Part shown: one piece after another, positions 34,507 through 42,970 of the stretch | Numbering within the stretch: the stretch's first letter is position 1 | Layout of the letters: each line of letters opens with the position of its first letter | Assembly: GCA_035547835.1 (NCBI GenBank) | Contig: DASZTW010000001.1 | Location: 124,001-188,000, forward strand | Length of the DNA: 64,000 nt | Direction of reading: 5' to 3' | Source of the DNA: Acidimicrobiales bacterium | Lineage (GTDB): Bacteria; Actinomycetota; Acidimicrobiia; Acidimicrobiales; Iamiaceae | The notes under the pieces: model-generated | Databases searched by the model: none | What the model saw: only the letters and a program-made list of their open reading frames with translations | What the model was told of the DNA's origin: nothing | Program-made: the position numbers and the translations under genes

Positions 34507-35934
34507 ATGGCGACAGCTGGCCCGGCGAGGGACCGTAACGATGCGTTGCGCACCCCCGTCGCTGCCGACGCCAAACGCTCGGCACAGGTCGCCGACCAGA
34601 TCATCGAAGACGTCATGGCGCTCGGCTGGCCGGTGGGGACGTTCCTCGGGACCGAAGCCGAACTGCTCGAGCGCTACTCGGTGAGCCGAGCGGTGTTCCG
34701 CGAAGCCGTGCGCCTGATCGAACACCAACAAGTCGCCCGCACGCGTCGCGGTCCCGGCGGCGGCCTGCGGATCACGGAGCCCACCACCGACGCCGTGGTC
34801 GAAGCAGTCGTCCTCTACCTGCACCGCGTCGATGCCCGACTCGACGAGGTGGTCGAGGCCCGTCTCGTGCTCGAAGAGCTCGCCACCCGCCTCGCGTGCG
34901 AGCGGGCTGACGAACCGGAGCGCGCCGCGCTGCGCGACATCGCGCGCCACACCCAGACCGACCTGTCGGACGCCCGGGGACTTCACCTCCTCCTCGCCCG
35001 GGCCAGCAAGAACTTGGCGCTGGAGCTGTTCGTCGGGGTCCTCGACGAGACCGCGAACTTGTACTCCACGAACTGGAAGGCGGTCGGGAAGGGCGTCACC
35101 ACCGACACCGCGCACGCGCACGCCCGCATCGCCGAAGCGGTTCTCGCCGGTGAACCCGACCTGGCCAGCCGCCGCATGCGCAAGCACCTCGAGGCCGAGG
35201 CGGCGTACCTCCGCCGCCGTCGCTCGACCCGCCAGCAGCTTCCGACAGCCGCCGTATTGTCGGAGATGACCAACGGCAAGCGCGCCGAGGCCACCGCGCG
35301 GCGCATCACCCACGAGCTGGTCACCGCCAAGCTGCAGCCGGGCGAGCTGGTGGGCGCGGAGAGCGACCTGATGGTGCGCACAGGCGTCAGCCGCGCGGTG
35401 TTGCGCGAGGCAGTGCGACTGCTCGAGCACCACGGCGTCGCTCGAATGCGCCGCGGCCCGGGCGGCGGGCTGTTCGTGGCGGAACCCAACCCGTTCGCGG
35501 TCACCGACGTTGCCGCCATCTACCTCGCGCGCCACGGGATGCAGCTCGACGACCTCTCCGAGCTCCGCACGGCCGTCGAGGCCTCGCTCGCCGAGATGGC
35601 AGCCACGCGCGCTGGCGACGGCAAGGTCGAAGCGCTCGAAGAGGCCCTGCACCGGGAGACCGGTGGCAACCCCGACGACGTGCACGATGTCCACACCGTC
35701 GTCGCCTCCATGGCCGGCAACCGGGCGCTCGAGCTCGTGGCGTTGGTCCTGATCCGCCTCAGCCGGATCCGCCAGATCGAACGGGTGCCTGCCGCTCGCC
35801 GCCGTCAGATGGCGGCAGAAGTACACCGCGCCCACACCGCCATCGCACACGCTGTCACCCGCGGCGACGCGCAGGTGGCCCGTCATCGCATGCAACGCCA
35901 CCTCGACGCACTTGGAGCCGTGACCCGTGGCTGA
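34507..35934 (+). CDS. Tandem-duplicated GntR/FadR-type regulator (HTH-FCD-HTH-FCD)
   Basis: A 475-residue protein that contains two complete GntR regulators of the FadR/FCD class in one chain. The first winged helix includes YSVSRAVFREAVRLIEHQQ (near residues 57-75), the second GVSRAVLREAVRLLEHHG (near 296-313). Each is followed by RGPGGGL and a helical FCD effector domain. The two halves align clearly, so the gene arose by duplication and fusion, and one chain may bind an operator that normally takes a dimer. ATG at 34507 is preferred to ATG at 34435. It sits between the Liv operon and catabolic genes that it may control. Confidence 0.85.
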   Translation: MATAGPARDRNDALRTPVAADAKRSAQVADQIIEDVMALGWPVGTFLGTEAELLERYSVSRAVFREAVRLIEHQQVARTRRGPGGGLRITEPTTDAVVEAVVLYLHRVDARLDEVVEARLVLEELATRLACERADEPERAALRDIARHTQTDLSDARGLHLLLARASKNLALELFVGVLDETANLYSTNWKAVGKGVTTDTAHAHARIAEAVLAGEPDLASRRMRKHLEAEAAYLRRRRSTRQQLPTAAVLSEMTNGKRAEATARRITHELVTAKLQPGELVGAESDLMVRTGVSRAVLREAVRLLEHHGVARMRRGPGGGLFVAEPNPFAVTDVAAIYLARHGMQLDDLSELRTAVEASLAEMAATRAGDGKVEALEEALHRETGGNPDDVHDVHTVVASMAGNRALELVALVLIRLSRIRQIERVPAARRRQMAAEVHRAHTAIAHAVTRGDAQVARHRMQRHLDALGAVTRG

Positions 35935-36922
35935 TGACCTCTTCTATCCTCCGCTGACCGCCGCCGACGACGCCTTTCACGAAGCGTCCGACCACTGGTG
36001 GGAGACGGAGACCGCCTGGTTCTCCTTCAGCGTGCCGGACCGCAAGATCAGCGGCTGGTTCTACAACCAGGTGCTCGCCACGCAGCGCGTGTGCAACGGC
36101 GGCGCGTGGGTGTGGGACGACTCGCCCGCCGGCGCGATCTACGAGCAGCAGGTGAGCAACGTGCCGCTCGTGGACTTCGAGCAACTCGACTTGCGCGACG
36201 TCGAGTTGCCCACCGGCTGCCACATCACGATGCTCGAACCGCTGCAGCGCTACCGGGTGCGCTACGCCGATGCGCCGGGTTTCGAGGCCGACCTGGTGTT
36301 CGACGGGGTCATGGCGCCGAACTCGCATCCGCTCGGCGTGGCGCCGTTCTGGCGTGGACGGCACTTCGACCAACCCATGCACGTCACGGGCACGATCACG
36401 TTGCAGGGGGAGCAGATCGGAGTCGACTGCCTGGCCGGGCGCGACCGCTCGTGGGGACCTCGACCCATGGGTCCCGACCCCCGCAAGCCGCCAGCGGAGC
36501 GCAAGCCCCGGTCGACCACCCGTGCCCCCGAGGGCGTGGGCTACCCGTTCGCGGCCGCGTCGCCCGACGACGCCTGGCTCCTCTACACGCGGCCCACGGT
36601 CGTCGACGGTGTGCCGTCCGACGAGCTCGCCACCGGCTACCTGCTGCGCGGCGGCGAGTACGCGCATCTGGTGAGCGGCCGCCGCCGCACGTGGCTCGAC
36701 CCGCAGATGAAGTGGATCAAGCGAGTCGAGGTCGAGGCCGTCGACGACCTCGGTCGCGAGTTGTCCGCGAGCGGCGAGTTGGTGGCGCGCCATGGCGCGG
36801 AGGCCACCGCGTCGGGAACCGGCCTGTTCCGGTGGGAGTGGGACGGGCTGGTCGGCTGGGGTGAAGACCAGACGTACGCCCCCGCCGGCGTGCTCGAAGC
36901 AGTAGCCGAACCACGCCGCTGA
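35927..36922 (+). CDS. Uncharacterised beta-rich protein, possibly lipocalin/CrtC-like
   Basis: Protein of 331 residues with no signal peptide or membrane segment, rich in Trp, Asp and Arg with alternating strand patterns (WFSFSVPDRKISGWFYNQV, YRVRYADAPGFEADLVFDG, CLAGRDRSWGPR). The pattern recalls the hydroxyneurosporene-synthase/AttH-like beta-barrel superfamily, but no function is assigned. It starts at a GTG that overlaps the regulator stop by 8 bp, so it is coupled to the regulator. Its place among lipid-type catabolic genes would suit binding or hydration of a hydrophobic molecule (inference). Confidence 0.65.
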   Translation: MADDLFYPPLTAADDAFHEASDHWWETETAWFSFSVPDRKISGWFYNQVLATQRVCNGGAWVWDDSPAGAIYEQQVSNVPLVDFEQLDLRDVELPTGCHITMLEPLQRYRVRYADAPGFEADLVFDGVMAPNSHPLGVAPFWRGRHFDQPMHVTGTITLQGEQIGVDCLAGRDRSWGPRPMGPDPRKPPAERKPRSTTRAPEGVGYPFAAASPDDAWLLYTRPTVVDGVPSDELATGYLLRGGEYAHLVSGRRRTWLDPQMKWIKRVEVEAVDDLGRELSASGELVARHGAEATASGTGLFRWEWDGLVGWGEDQTYAPAGVLEAVAEPRR

Positions 36923-37025
36923 CGACCTGCCTGGCCATGCGTCCCGCACGCCGGGCGGCTGGACAGAGTGCACTTAATTCTGCGACGCTTTCCGTCGACC
37001 GACCGCGAAGACCGGGGGACATTCG

Positions 37026-38546
37026 ATGAGCGCGCCGTGGAACTTCGAGTTGTACATCGATGGCACGTGGACCGGTGGTGAGGGCGGCGAGATCGAGGTG
37101 ATCGACCCCGCCACGGAAGACGTGATCGGCACGGTGCCGGAAGCGTCGACGAAGGACGCCATGCGGGCCGTCGAGGCGGCGCGGCGTGCGTTCGACGAGG
37201 GCACGTGGGCGTGGACCAAGCCGTCGGAGCGGGCGGCCGCGCTGGTGCGGATGGCCGAGTCGCTCGAATCCAAGGCGGCGGAGCTGCGCGAGCTCATCGT
37301 GGCCCAGACGGGGTCGGCGGGCTTCATCACCGACTTCATCCAGGCCAGCGGTTCGATCGGCATGTTCCGTTCCAACGCCGCACTGACCGAACACGTCGTG
37401 CAGTGGGTCGAGTCCGGCGCCCCGTCGGGCGGTCTCACCGGCATGAGCGGCAGCGCAGTCGTGCGCGAGCCCGTGGGCGTGGTGGCCGCCATCACCCCGT
37501 TCAACTTCCCGTTCATGCTCAACGTGGTCAAAGTCGCCCCCGCGTTGGCGGCAGGCTGCACCGTGGTGCTCAAGCCGCACCCGTGGACGCCGCTCGACGC
37601 GTTCCTCATCGCGCAGGCGGCCGAGGAGGCAGGGCTCCCCAAAGGTGTGGTCAACGTCATCACCGGCCACGGTGACGTCGGCGACGAGCTGACCTCCACG
37701 CCCCTCGTCGACATGGTTGCGTTCACCGGTTCGACCGCGACCGGCCGTCGCATCATGGCCAACGGCGCCCCGACCATGAAGCGCCTGCAGCTCGAGCTCG
37801 GTGGCAAGAGCGCCCAAGTGCTGCTCGACGACGTGGGTGAGGACTTCGCCCGTTCGGTCGGGTTCGGCCAAGTGACCACCCACTGCGGGCAGGGCTGCGT
37901 GCTCCAGACCCGCCTGCTGCTCCCCGAGCACCTCCTCGACGCGTACCGCGAGGGCGTCGCCGCCGCCGTTCCGATGATCAAGGTCGGCGACCCGAGGGAC
38001 CCCTCGACCGTGATGGGCCCGCTCATCCGCGAGCAGCAGCGGGCTCGGGTCGAGGGCTACGTGCAGTCCGGCCATGAGCAGGGCGCCGAGCTGGTCGCCG
38101 GCGGGAAACGTCCCGACGGATTCGACAAGGGGTTCTTCTACGAGCCCACCGTGTTCATCGGCAGCAACGAGATGCGCATCGCCCAAGAGGAGATCTTCGG
38201 GCCGGTGCTCACGGTGATCCCGTACTCGGGCAAAGACGAGGACGCGATCCGGCTCGCCAACGACTCGGTGTACGGCCTCGGCGGTGCCGTACACGCCGAG
38301 AACACCTCACGGGCGTTCAACGTGGCCCGCCAGATCCGGGCCGGGTCGATGATGGCGATCGGCACGGGCGGCACCGCCCACGGTTCCGGCAAGGGCGCCG
38401 GCCAGGGTCCGGGCTGGGGCAACATCATGCGCGGCATCGGTCAAGAAGGCGCGTTCGGTGGCTACAAGCAGAGCGGACTCGGGCGCGAGTGGGGCCACCA
38501 CGGCATCGAAGAGTTCACAGAGATCAAGTCGATCAACTGGATGTGA
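37026..38546 (+). CDS. Aldehyde dehydrogenase family protein
   Basis: NAD(P)-dependent oxidation of an aldehyde to a carboxylic acid. The 506 residues carry the Asn motif ITPFNFPFM, the general-base Glu257 in LELGGKSAQ, the catalytic Cys291 in THCGQGCVLQTR and EEIFGPVLTV. A Gly-rich TGGTAHGSGKGAG stretch near residue 450 looks like a small insertion. ATG at 37026 has GGGGGA about 7 nt upstream. The 103-bp gap before it shows one AT-rich patch (CACTTAATTCTG) that might be a promoter. It converges on the thiolase-like gene. Confidence 0.92.
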   Translation: MSAPWNFELYIDGTWTGGEGGEIEVIDPATEDVIGTVPEASTKDAMRAVEAARRAFDEGTWAWTKPSERAAALVRMAESLESKAAELRELIVAQTGSAGFITDFIQASGSIGMFRSNAALTEHVVQWVESGAPSGGLTGMSGSAVVREPVGVVAAITPFNFPFMLNVVKVAPALAAGCTVVLKPHPWTPLDAFLIAQAAEEAGLPKGVVNVITGHGDVGDELTSTPLVDMVAFTGSTATGRRIMANGAPTMKRLQLELGGKSAQVLLDDVGEDFARSVGFGQVTTHCGQGCVLQTRLLLPEHLLDAYREGVAAAVPMIKVGDPRDPSTVMGPLIREQQRARVEGYVQSGHEQGAELVAGGKRPDGFDKGFFYEPTVFIGSNEMRIAQEEIFGPVLTVIPYSGKDEDAIRLANDSVYGLGGAVHAENTSRAFNVARQIRAGSMMAIGTGGTAHGSGKGAGQGPGWGNIMRGIGQEGAFGGYKQSGLGREWGHHGIEEFTEIKSINWM

Positions 38547-38578
38547 ACCACATGGCGACGGCGCGAGCCGCCCTCGCC

Positions 38579-38593
38579 CGACCTGCAAGGTCG
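38579..38593. terminator. Short hairpin between convergent aldehyde dehydrogenase and thiolase-like genes
   Basis: CGACCT, loop GCA, AGGTCG forms a perfect 6-bp stem in the 51-bp gap between two facing genes. There is no T-run, so it is only a candidate bidirectional terminator. Confidence 0.35.
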
Positions 38594-38597
38594 ACCT

Positions 38598-39812
38598 TCA
38601 CCGGGTGACCAGCAGGCACCCCGCGATCGGGCCACCGCCGTTGGCCACCACTGCCACTTCGGGCGTGCCGCCGCGCGTCCGGACCTGGCGCTCCCCCGCG
38701 TCGCCGCGCAACTGCACGCACGCCTCGTGCATCACCCAGTAGCCGTGCATCCGGCCCGCCGAGAGCTGGCCGCCGTACGTGTTGAGCGGCAACTCGCCAT
38801 CGAGCGCGATCCGCGTGGCGCCTTCGACGAACGGCCCGGACTCGCCCTCGCCGCACAAGCCGAGGGCTTCGAGCCACGCAAGCGTGATGAACGTGAAGCC
38901 GTCGTAGAGCTCCGCGATGTCGACGTCGGCTGGGCGCAAGTCGGTGCGGCTCCACATCTCGGCTGCCGCGTCGACCGACCCCATCTTCGGGTAGTCGGGT
39001 CGGTGGATCCATCCACCACCCGCGGAAGAACCGCCGAGCGCCTGCACGCGGATCGCCGGATGCGGCGTGTCGTCGGCGTGCTCGACCCCTGACACCACGA
39101 ACGCGATCGACCCGTCGATCGGTACGTCGCAGTCGTACAGCCCGAACGGCGTGGACACCACCCGCGCACCGAGATAATCGTCCATGGTCATCGGGTCGCG
39201 GTAGACCGCCAACGGGTTCAGCCCCGCGTTGCGACGGCTGTTGATGGCCAACCAGCCGAGCTGCTCCTTGGTGGTGCCGTACAGGTACATGTGGCGCTGG
39301 CAGTGCATGGCCAGCCAGTTGGCCGCCGAGTACGCGTGGTACGTGAGCAGCGTGGCCATGTCACCCATGACGCTCACCAGCCGCGCCTCGTCGGGGGTCG
39401 GCCCACCCCTCGGTGGCGACGAGGCGCCCCCGCCGCCTCTGCCGCCGCCACCCGACGACGAGGGTGCGATCGAGCCGCCCATCATCTGCACCGTGCGGTA
39501 CACGAGCACGTGGCGCGCACGACCCTCGCCGACGGCGACGCAGGCAGACATCAGCGGCGACAGCAACCCGCCCGTGTCGAACCCGCCGCCGGTGTACTGC
39601 GGCTCGATGCCGAGCGCGGCAGCAGCCTCGACGAGCGGCGTGTCGCCCATGGTGGCGATGCCGTCGATGTCGCCAGGCGTGAGGCCGGCGTCGGTGATGG
39701 CAGCCGTCGAGGCCGACACGGTGAGGTCGATGCCCGCGCGGCCGGTGCGGCGCCCGATTGGCGAGATGCCGATCCCGCTGATGATCGACTGCTGTTCGGG
39801 TCGGTCGTTCAT
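38598..39812 (-). CDS. Thiolase-fold protein, lipid-transfer/Ltp2-like, noncanonical active site
   Basis: Thiolase-superfamily protein of 404 residues: SGIGISPIGRRTGR at the N-terminus, ELYDGFTFITLAWLEALG in the C-terminal half and NTYGGQLSAGRMHG near the end. The position of the nucleophilic Cys in true thiolases is not Cys (GGGFDTGGLLSPLMSA), and the final VVANGGGPIAG lacks the usual CGGG Cys. This is the pattern of SCP2-thiolase-like proteins such as Ltp2, which do retro-aldol cleavage of steroid side chains using Tyr residues together with a DUF35 partner. A DUF35 gene lies divergently 23 bp away. A Gly/Ser-rich insert is at about residues 115-135. Start ATG at 39812. Confidence 0.75.
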   Translation of the reverse strand: MNDRPEQQSIISGIGISPIGRRTGRAGIDLTVSASTAAITDAGLTPGDIDGIATMGDTPLVEAAAALGIEPQYTGGGFDTGGLLSPLMSACVAVGEGRARHVLVYRTVQMMGGSIAPSSSGGGGRGGGGASSPPRGGPTPDEARLVSVMGDMATLLTYHAYSAANWLAMHCQRHMYLYGTTKEQLGWLAINSRRNAGLNPLAVYRDPMTMDDYLGARVVSTPFGLYDCDVPIDGSIAFVVSGVEHADDTPHPAIRVQALGGSSAGGGWIHRPDYPKMGSVDAAAEMWSRTDLRPADVDIAELYDGFTFITLAWLEALGLCGEGESGPFVEGATRIALDGELPLNTYGGQLSAGRMHGYWVMHEACVQLRGDAGERQVRTRGGTPEVAVVANGGGPIAGCLLVTR

Positions 39813-39835
39813 TCCGTAACCTCTATTCTCTCGGT

Positions 39836-40261
39836 GTGAACCAACCAGCCGCGCCAGGACCTGCCGCACCTCGGATGTTGCCACCGCTCACCGACGCGAA
39901 CCGGGCGTTTTGGACGGGGGGCGCCAACGGCGAGCTCCTCATCCAGAAGTGCCGGAGCTGCGATCGCTGGGTGCACCCGCCGGTCGACGCATGCCCGGCG
40001 TGCGGAGGCGGGCTGCACGCCGAGCCGGTGGCCGGCACGGGAACGATCTACACGTTCACGGTGAACGAGCAGCAGTACCACCCGGACGTGCCGCCGCCGT
40101 ACGTCATCGCGGTCGTCACGCTCGACGAGGACGGCGACCTGCGCCTCCCCACCAACATCGTGAACGCCGAGCCTGAAACGCTCGCGATCGACCAGCGGGT
40201 ACGGGTGGTGTTCGAGGCCCACGACGACGTGTACGTGCCGGTGTTCGAACCGATCGGTTGA
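39836..40261 (+). CDS. DUF35 OB-fold/zinc-ribbon protein (thiolase partner)
   Basis: Protein of 141 residues with a rubredoxin-like zinc ribbon (CRSC and CPAC at about 37-57) and an OB-fold acyl-CoA-binding domain. DUF35 proteins form complexes with thiolase-fold enzymes, for instance ChsH2-type proteins with Ltp2 in sterol side-chain breakdown. The GTG start is divergent from the thiolase-like gene with 23 bp between the starts, so the two share a control region. It ends 17 bp from the convergent P450 gene. Confidence 0.88.
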   Translation: MNQPAAPGPAAPRMLPPLTDANRAFWTGGANGELLIQKCRSCDRWVHPPVDACPACGGGLHAEPVAGTGTIYTFTVNEQQYHPDVPPPYVIAVVTLDEDGDLRLPTNIVNAEPETLAIDQRVRVVFEAHDDVYVPVFEPIG

Positions 40262-40278
40262 CGCTGCGGGCCAGCCGG

Positions 40279-41511
40279 TCAGCTCAACCGCAGCGGCAGC
40301 TCGGCGAGCCCACGCAGCGACTGGGTGGGCTTCCACCTCAACTGCTCCTTGGGAACCGCGAGCTCGATGTGCTCGAAGCGTTCGAGCAGCCCGCGGATGG
40401 CCATCCGGCCTTCCATACGCGCGAGTTGGTTGCCGAGGCAGAAGTGGCCCCCGAACGCGAACGCGAGGTGCCGGTTCGGTTGGCGCCCCAGGTCGAGTTG
40501 GTCCGCGGCGGGGAAGATGTCCTCGTCGCGGTTGGCGCTGATCAGCATGCCGAGCACCTGGCTGCCGCGCGGCAGGGTCTGACCGGCCATCTCGACGTCC
40601 TCGAGCAGGAAGCGGGTGGCGCCACACGGCACCGGCGAGGTGAAGCGCAGCAGCTCCTCCACCGCGGTGTCGATCAGCGACGGGTCGTCCCGCAGGCGTT
40701 GCATCTGCTCGGGGTTGTCGAGCAGCGTGACCACGGAGTTGCCGATCAAGTTCGACGTCGTGTCGTGACCTGCGAGCAGCAGCAGGAAGATCATGGCGAT
40801 GATCTCGTGGTCGCTGAGGACGTCGTCGTCCTCGTTGGCCTCCACCAGCGCAGTGATCAGACGGTCGTCGGGCGCCAAGCGTCGTTGCTCGGCCATACGC
40901 TCGAACAGGCGGATCATCCGCCGCCCCGCGGGGAGCATCTTGATCATCGCCGACACGTTGCCGGCCCCCGCGACGTCGGTCATCTGGTGGACCGACCGCT
41001 GGAACTCCTCGCGGTCACGATCGTCGACCCCGAGCATGTTGGAGATGACCGACAGCGGCAGCGGCACGGCCAGCGCGGACACCAAGTCGACTTCGCCCGC
41101 CCCGACCAGATCGTCGAGGAGTTGGTCGGCGAGCACCTGCACGTGGTCGGCCATCTGCTGGACCATCTTCGGCGTGAACGCCTTGTTCACCAGGCCGCGC
41201 AGCCGCTTGTGCTCCGGGTCGTCCTTGAACACCATCGTGTCGATCAGCAAGCGGAACATGCGGGGCATCAGCTTGGTCAGCGGGCTGCCACGCTGCTTGA
41301 ACGGATCACTCGAAAAACGCGGGTCGGTGTGGAGCGTCATCACGTCGGCGTACCGGGTGAGCATGTAGCCCTCGCGGCGACGTGTCTCGTTGTAGAGCAC
41401 CCTCGACACCGGCGCCGTCCGCCGGAGCTCCGCGTAGCGCGGGAACGGGTCGGTGAACATGATCGACTCCGCGAGATCCGTCACCGGCAACTCGGTCATC
41501 GTCGAGCTCAT
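40279..41511 (-). CDS. Cytochrome P450
   Basis: Soluble bacterial P450 of 410 residues. The I-helix oxygen-binding motif is LLAGHDTTSN, the ExxR follows in the K-helix, and the heme-ligating Cys is Cys358 in FAFGGHFCLGNQLAR. It needs ferredoxin and reductase partners not present here. Given the neighbours (thiolase/DUF35, CoA-transferase, Liv uptake), hydroxylation of a lipid, terpene or steroid-like acid is plausible but not shown. ATG at 41511; it follows the second Liv receptor by 64 bp on the same strand. Confidence 0.93.
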   Translation of the reverse strand: MSSTMTELPVTDLAESIMFTDPFPRYAELRRTAPVSRVLYNETRRREGYMLTRYADVMTLHTDPRFSSDPFKQRGSPLTKLMPRMFRLLIDTMVFKDDPEHKRLRGLVNKAFTPKMVQQMADHVQVLADQLLDDLVGAGEVDLVSALAVPLPLSVISNMLGVDDRDREEFQRSVHQMTDVAGAGNVSAMIKMLPAGRRMIRLFERMAEQRRLAPDDRLITALVEANEDDDVLSDHEIIAMIFLLLLAGHDTTSNLIGNSVVTLLDNPEQMQRLRDDPSLIDTAVEELLRFTSPVPCGATRFLLEDVEMAGQTLPRGSQVLGMLISANRDEDIFPAADQLDLGRQPNRHLAFAFGGHFCLGNQLARMEGRMAIRGLLERFEHIELAVPKEQLRWKPTQSLRGLAELPLRLS

Positions 41512-41575
41512 CGGCGGGCACCCCTTCGTTCGATCGCGCGCACGCGTGGAGCTTCCGGCGGACGAAACGCCATCG

Positions 41576-42859
41576 TCAGCCGGCCTTGTACATCGACGAG
41601 GCGTCGATCTTCTCGGCGGACTTGATCGTGCCGTCTGCGTTCAGCACCGTCATCTGGAACGCCGACGAGCAGATGTTCTTCAGCAGCGGGATGGCGGTGC
41701 CGTCGCACTTGAAGTCCAGGCCGCCCGACAAGAAGATCTTGCCGGTCACCTTCTTGAACTGTGCGGTGATGGCGGCCGGCGTCACCTCACCGGTGAACGT
41801 CGTCATGCCCGCCGCGAGGTCCATGACCGACGAGACGCCCGACGAGACGCCCGAGCTGACGAGCGGGTCCGTGTCGACGTTGCCGCCGCCGTACTTGGTG
41901 ACCATCGCGGCATACAGCTGGTCATCGGGGCCCTGGCCGTTGAGGGACGGCTCCCGCGCGCCTTCGAGTGCGTTCGGCAGCGCCTTCACGACGGACTGGT
42001 CGTTGCAAGTGCCGATCACGTACTTCGTGGCCTTCAAGCCGAGCGTCTGATACGCCTGCAGGAACGACGTGCAGAACGTGACGTCACCGGTCACGCCGAG
42101 TGCGTCGGCACCGTCGGACACGGCCTGCTGGAGCTGCGGGGTGAGGTCGGCAGTGCCGGGCGCCGCCGGGATCACCGTGAACTTCACGCCGGCGTTCTTG
42201 AACACGATGCTGCCGAGCGTCTGGGCGGCCTGGGTGGCGGCGGGCACGTCGGTGACGATCATGGCGAACTTCTTGATGCCCTGCTGCTTCGCGTCGAGCG
42301 CGAACGCGCCCAGCGTGCCGGGGTAGCCGCCGGTGATGATGAACTCACCCGAGGTGGTGAGCTCCTCTTGTGACGAGCCGGACACGGCCACGATTGGGAT
42401 CCCCGCGCCGGTGATGATCGGCACACCGGCACCCTGGCCGGTGAACGGCCAGACGACCGCCACGACCTTCTGTTCCACGAACTGGTTGGCGCAGTCCTGC
42501 GCGCCGGCCGGCGTGGCCTTGTTGCCGCAGACGAACAGCTCGACCTTGTGGCCGGCGATGCCGCCCGTGTAGTCGTTCAAGTAGCTGACGCCGATCTTGG
42601 CGCCCTTTTCGGCGAGGCCGGACTGCGCGTCGAGCGCGCCAGCGCCGCCCGCGTCGGTCATCAGTCCGATCTTGATCGGCGTGCCGGTGGCTGCCTTGGG
42701 CGTGCCCAACGCCGCGAGGTTCGCCTTGGGTTGCGTCGACGAGCTCTTGGTCGACCCACTGCTGCTGCACGCAGCTGCCGCGACGAGCAGGAACACGGCA
42801 GCGAACACCGCACCTGTCCAACGAGCGCGGCCGCCCGCGCGAGCTGAGCTCCAGTTCAT
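41576..42859 (-). CDS. Branched-chain amino acid-type ABC substrate-binding lipoprotein
   Basis: LivJ-type receptor of 427 residues. The signal peptide ends in a lipobox VAAAAC (about 26-31), followed by a Ser/Thr-rich tether and a type I periplasmic-binding fold starting at PIKIGLMTDAGG. An SSGVSSGVSS repeat occurs near residue 333. GGAGGAAGCA precedes the ATG at 42859. It is the last of three leftward Liv genes and has its own candidate promoter, so the receptor may be made in excess of the permease. Confidence 0.9.
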   Translation of the reverse strand: MNWSSARAGGRARWTGAVFAAVFLLVAAAACSSSGSTKSSSTQPKANLAALGTPKAATGTPIKIGLMTDAGGAGALDAQSGLAEKGAKIGVSYLNDYTGGIAGHKVELFVCGNKATPAGAQDCANQFVEQKVVAVVWPFTGQGAGVPIITGAGIPIVAVSGSSQEELTTSGEFIITGGYPGTLGAFALDAKQQGIKKFAMIVTDVPAATQAAQTLGSIVFKNAGVKFTVIPAAPGTADLTPQLQQAVSDGADALGVTGDVTFCTSFLQAYQTLGLKATKYVIGTCNDQSVVKALPNALEGAREPSLNGQGPDDQLYAAMVTKYGGGNVDTDPLVSSGVSSGVSSVMDLAAGMTTFTGEVTPAAITAQFKKVTGKIFLSGGLDFKCDGTAIPLLKNICSSAFQMTVLNADGTIKSAEKIDASSMYKAG

Positions 42860-42925
42860 TGCTTCCTCCTGCCGCAGCCGGTCATGTCTGCCCGGTCCCC
42901 CGAGCCTTCCCCGTGTAGGAAAATA

Positions 42926-42954
42926 AGGATACCCTTTTCTCGGACACCGGGCAA
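42926..42954 (-). promoter_or_regulatory. Candidate sigma-70-type promoter for the second Liv receptor
   Basis: On the minus strand TTGCCC is followed after 17 bp by TATCCT, within an AT-rich patch unlike its surroundings. It lies about 65 bp upstream of the receptor ATG in the 111-bp gap after livF. Similar AT islands containing GGATAC mark the front of both Liv receptor genes. Confidence 0.4.
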
Positions 42955-42970
42955 CGGCCTGATTCGGCCG

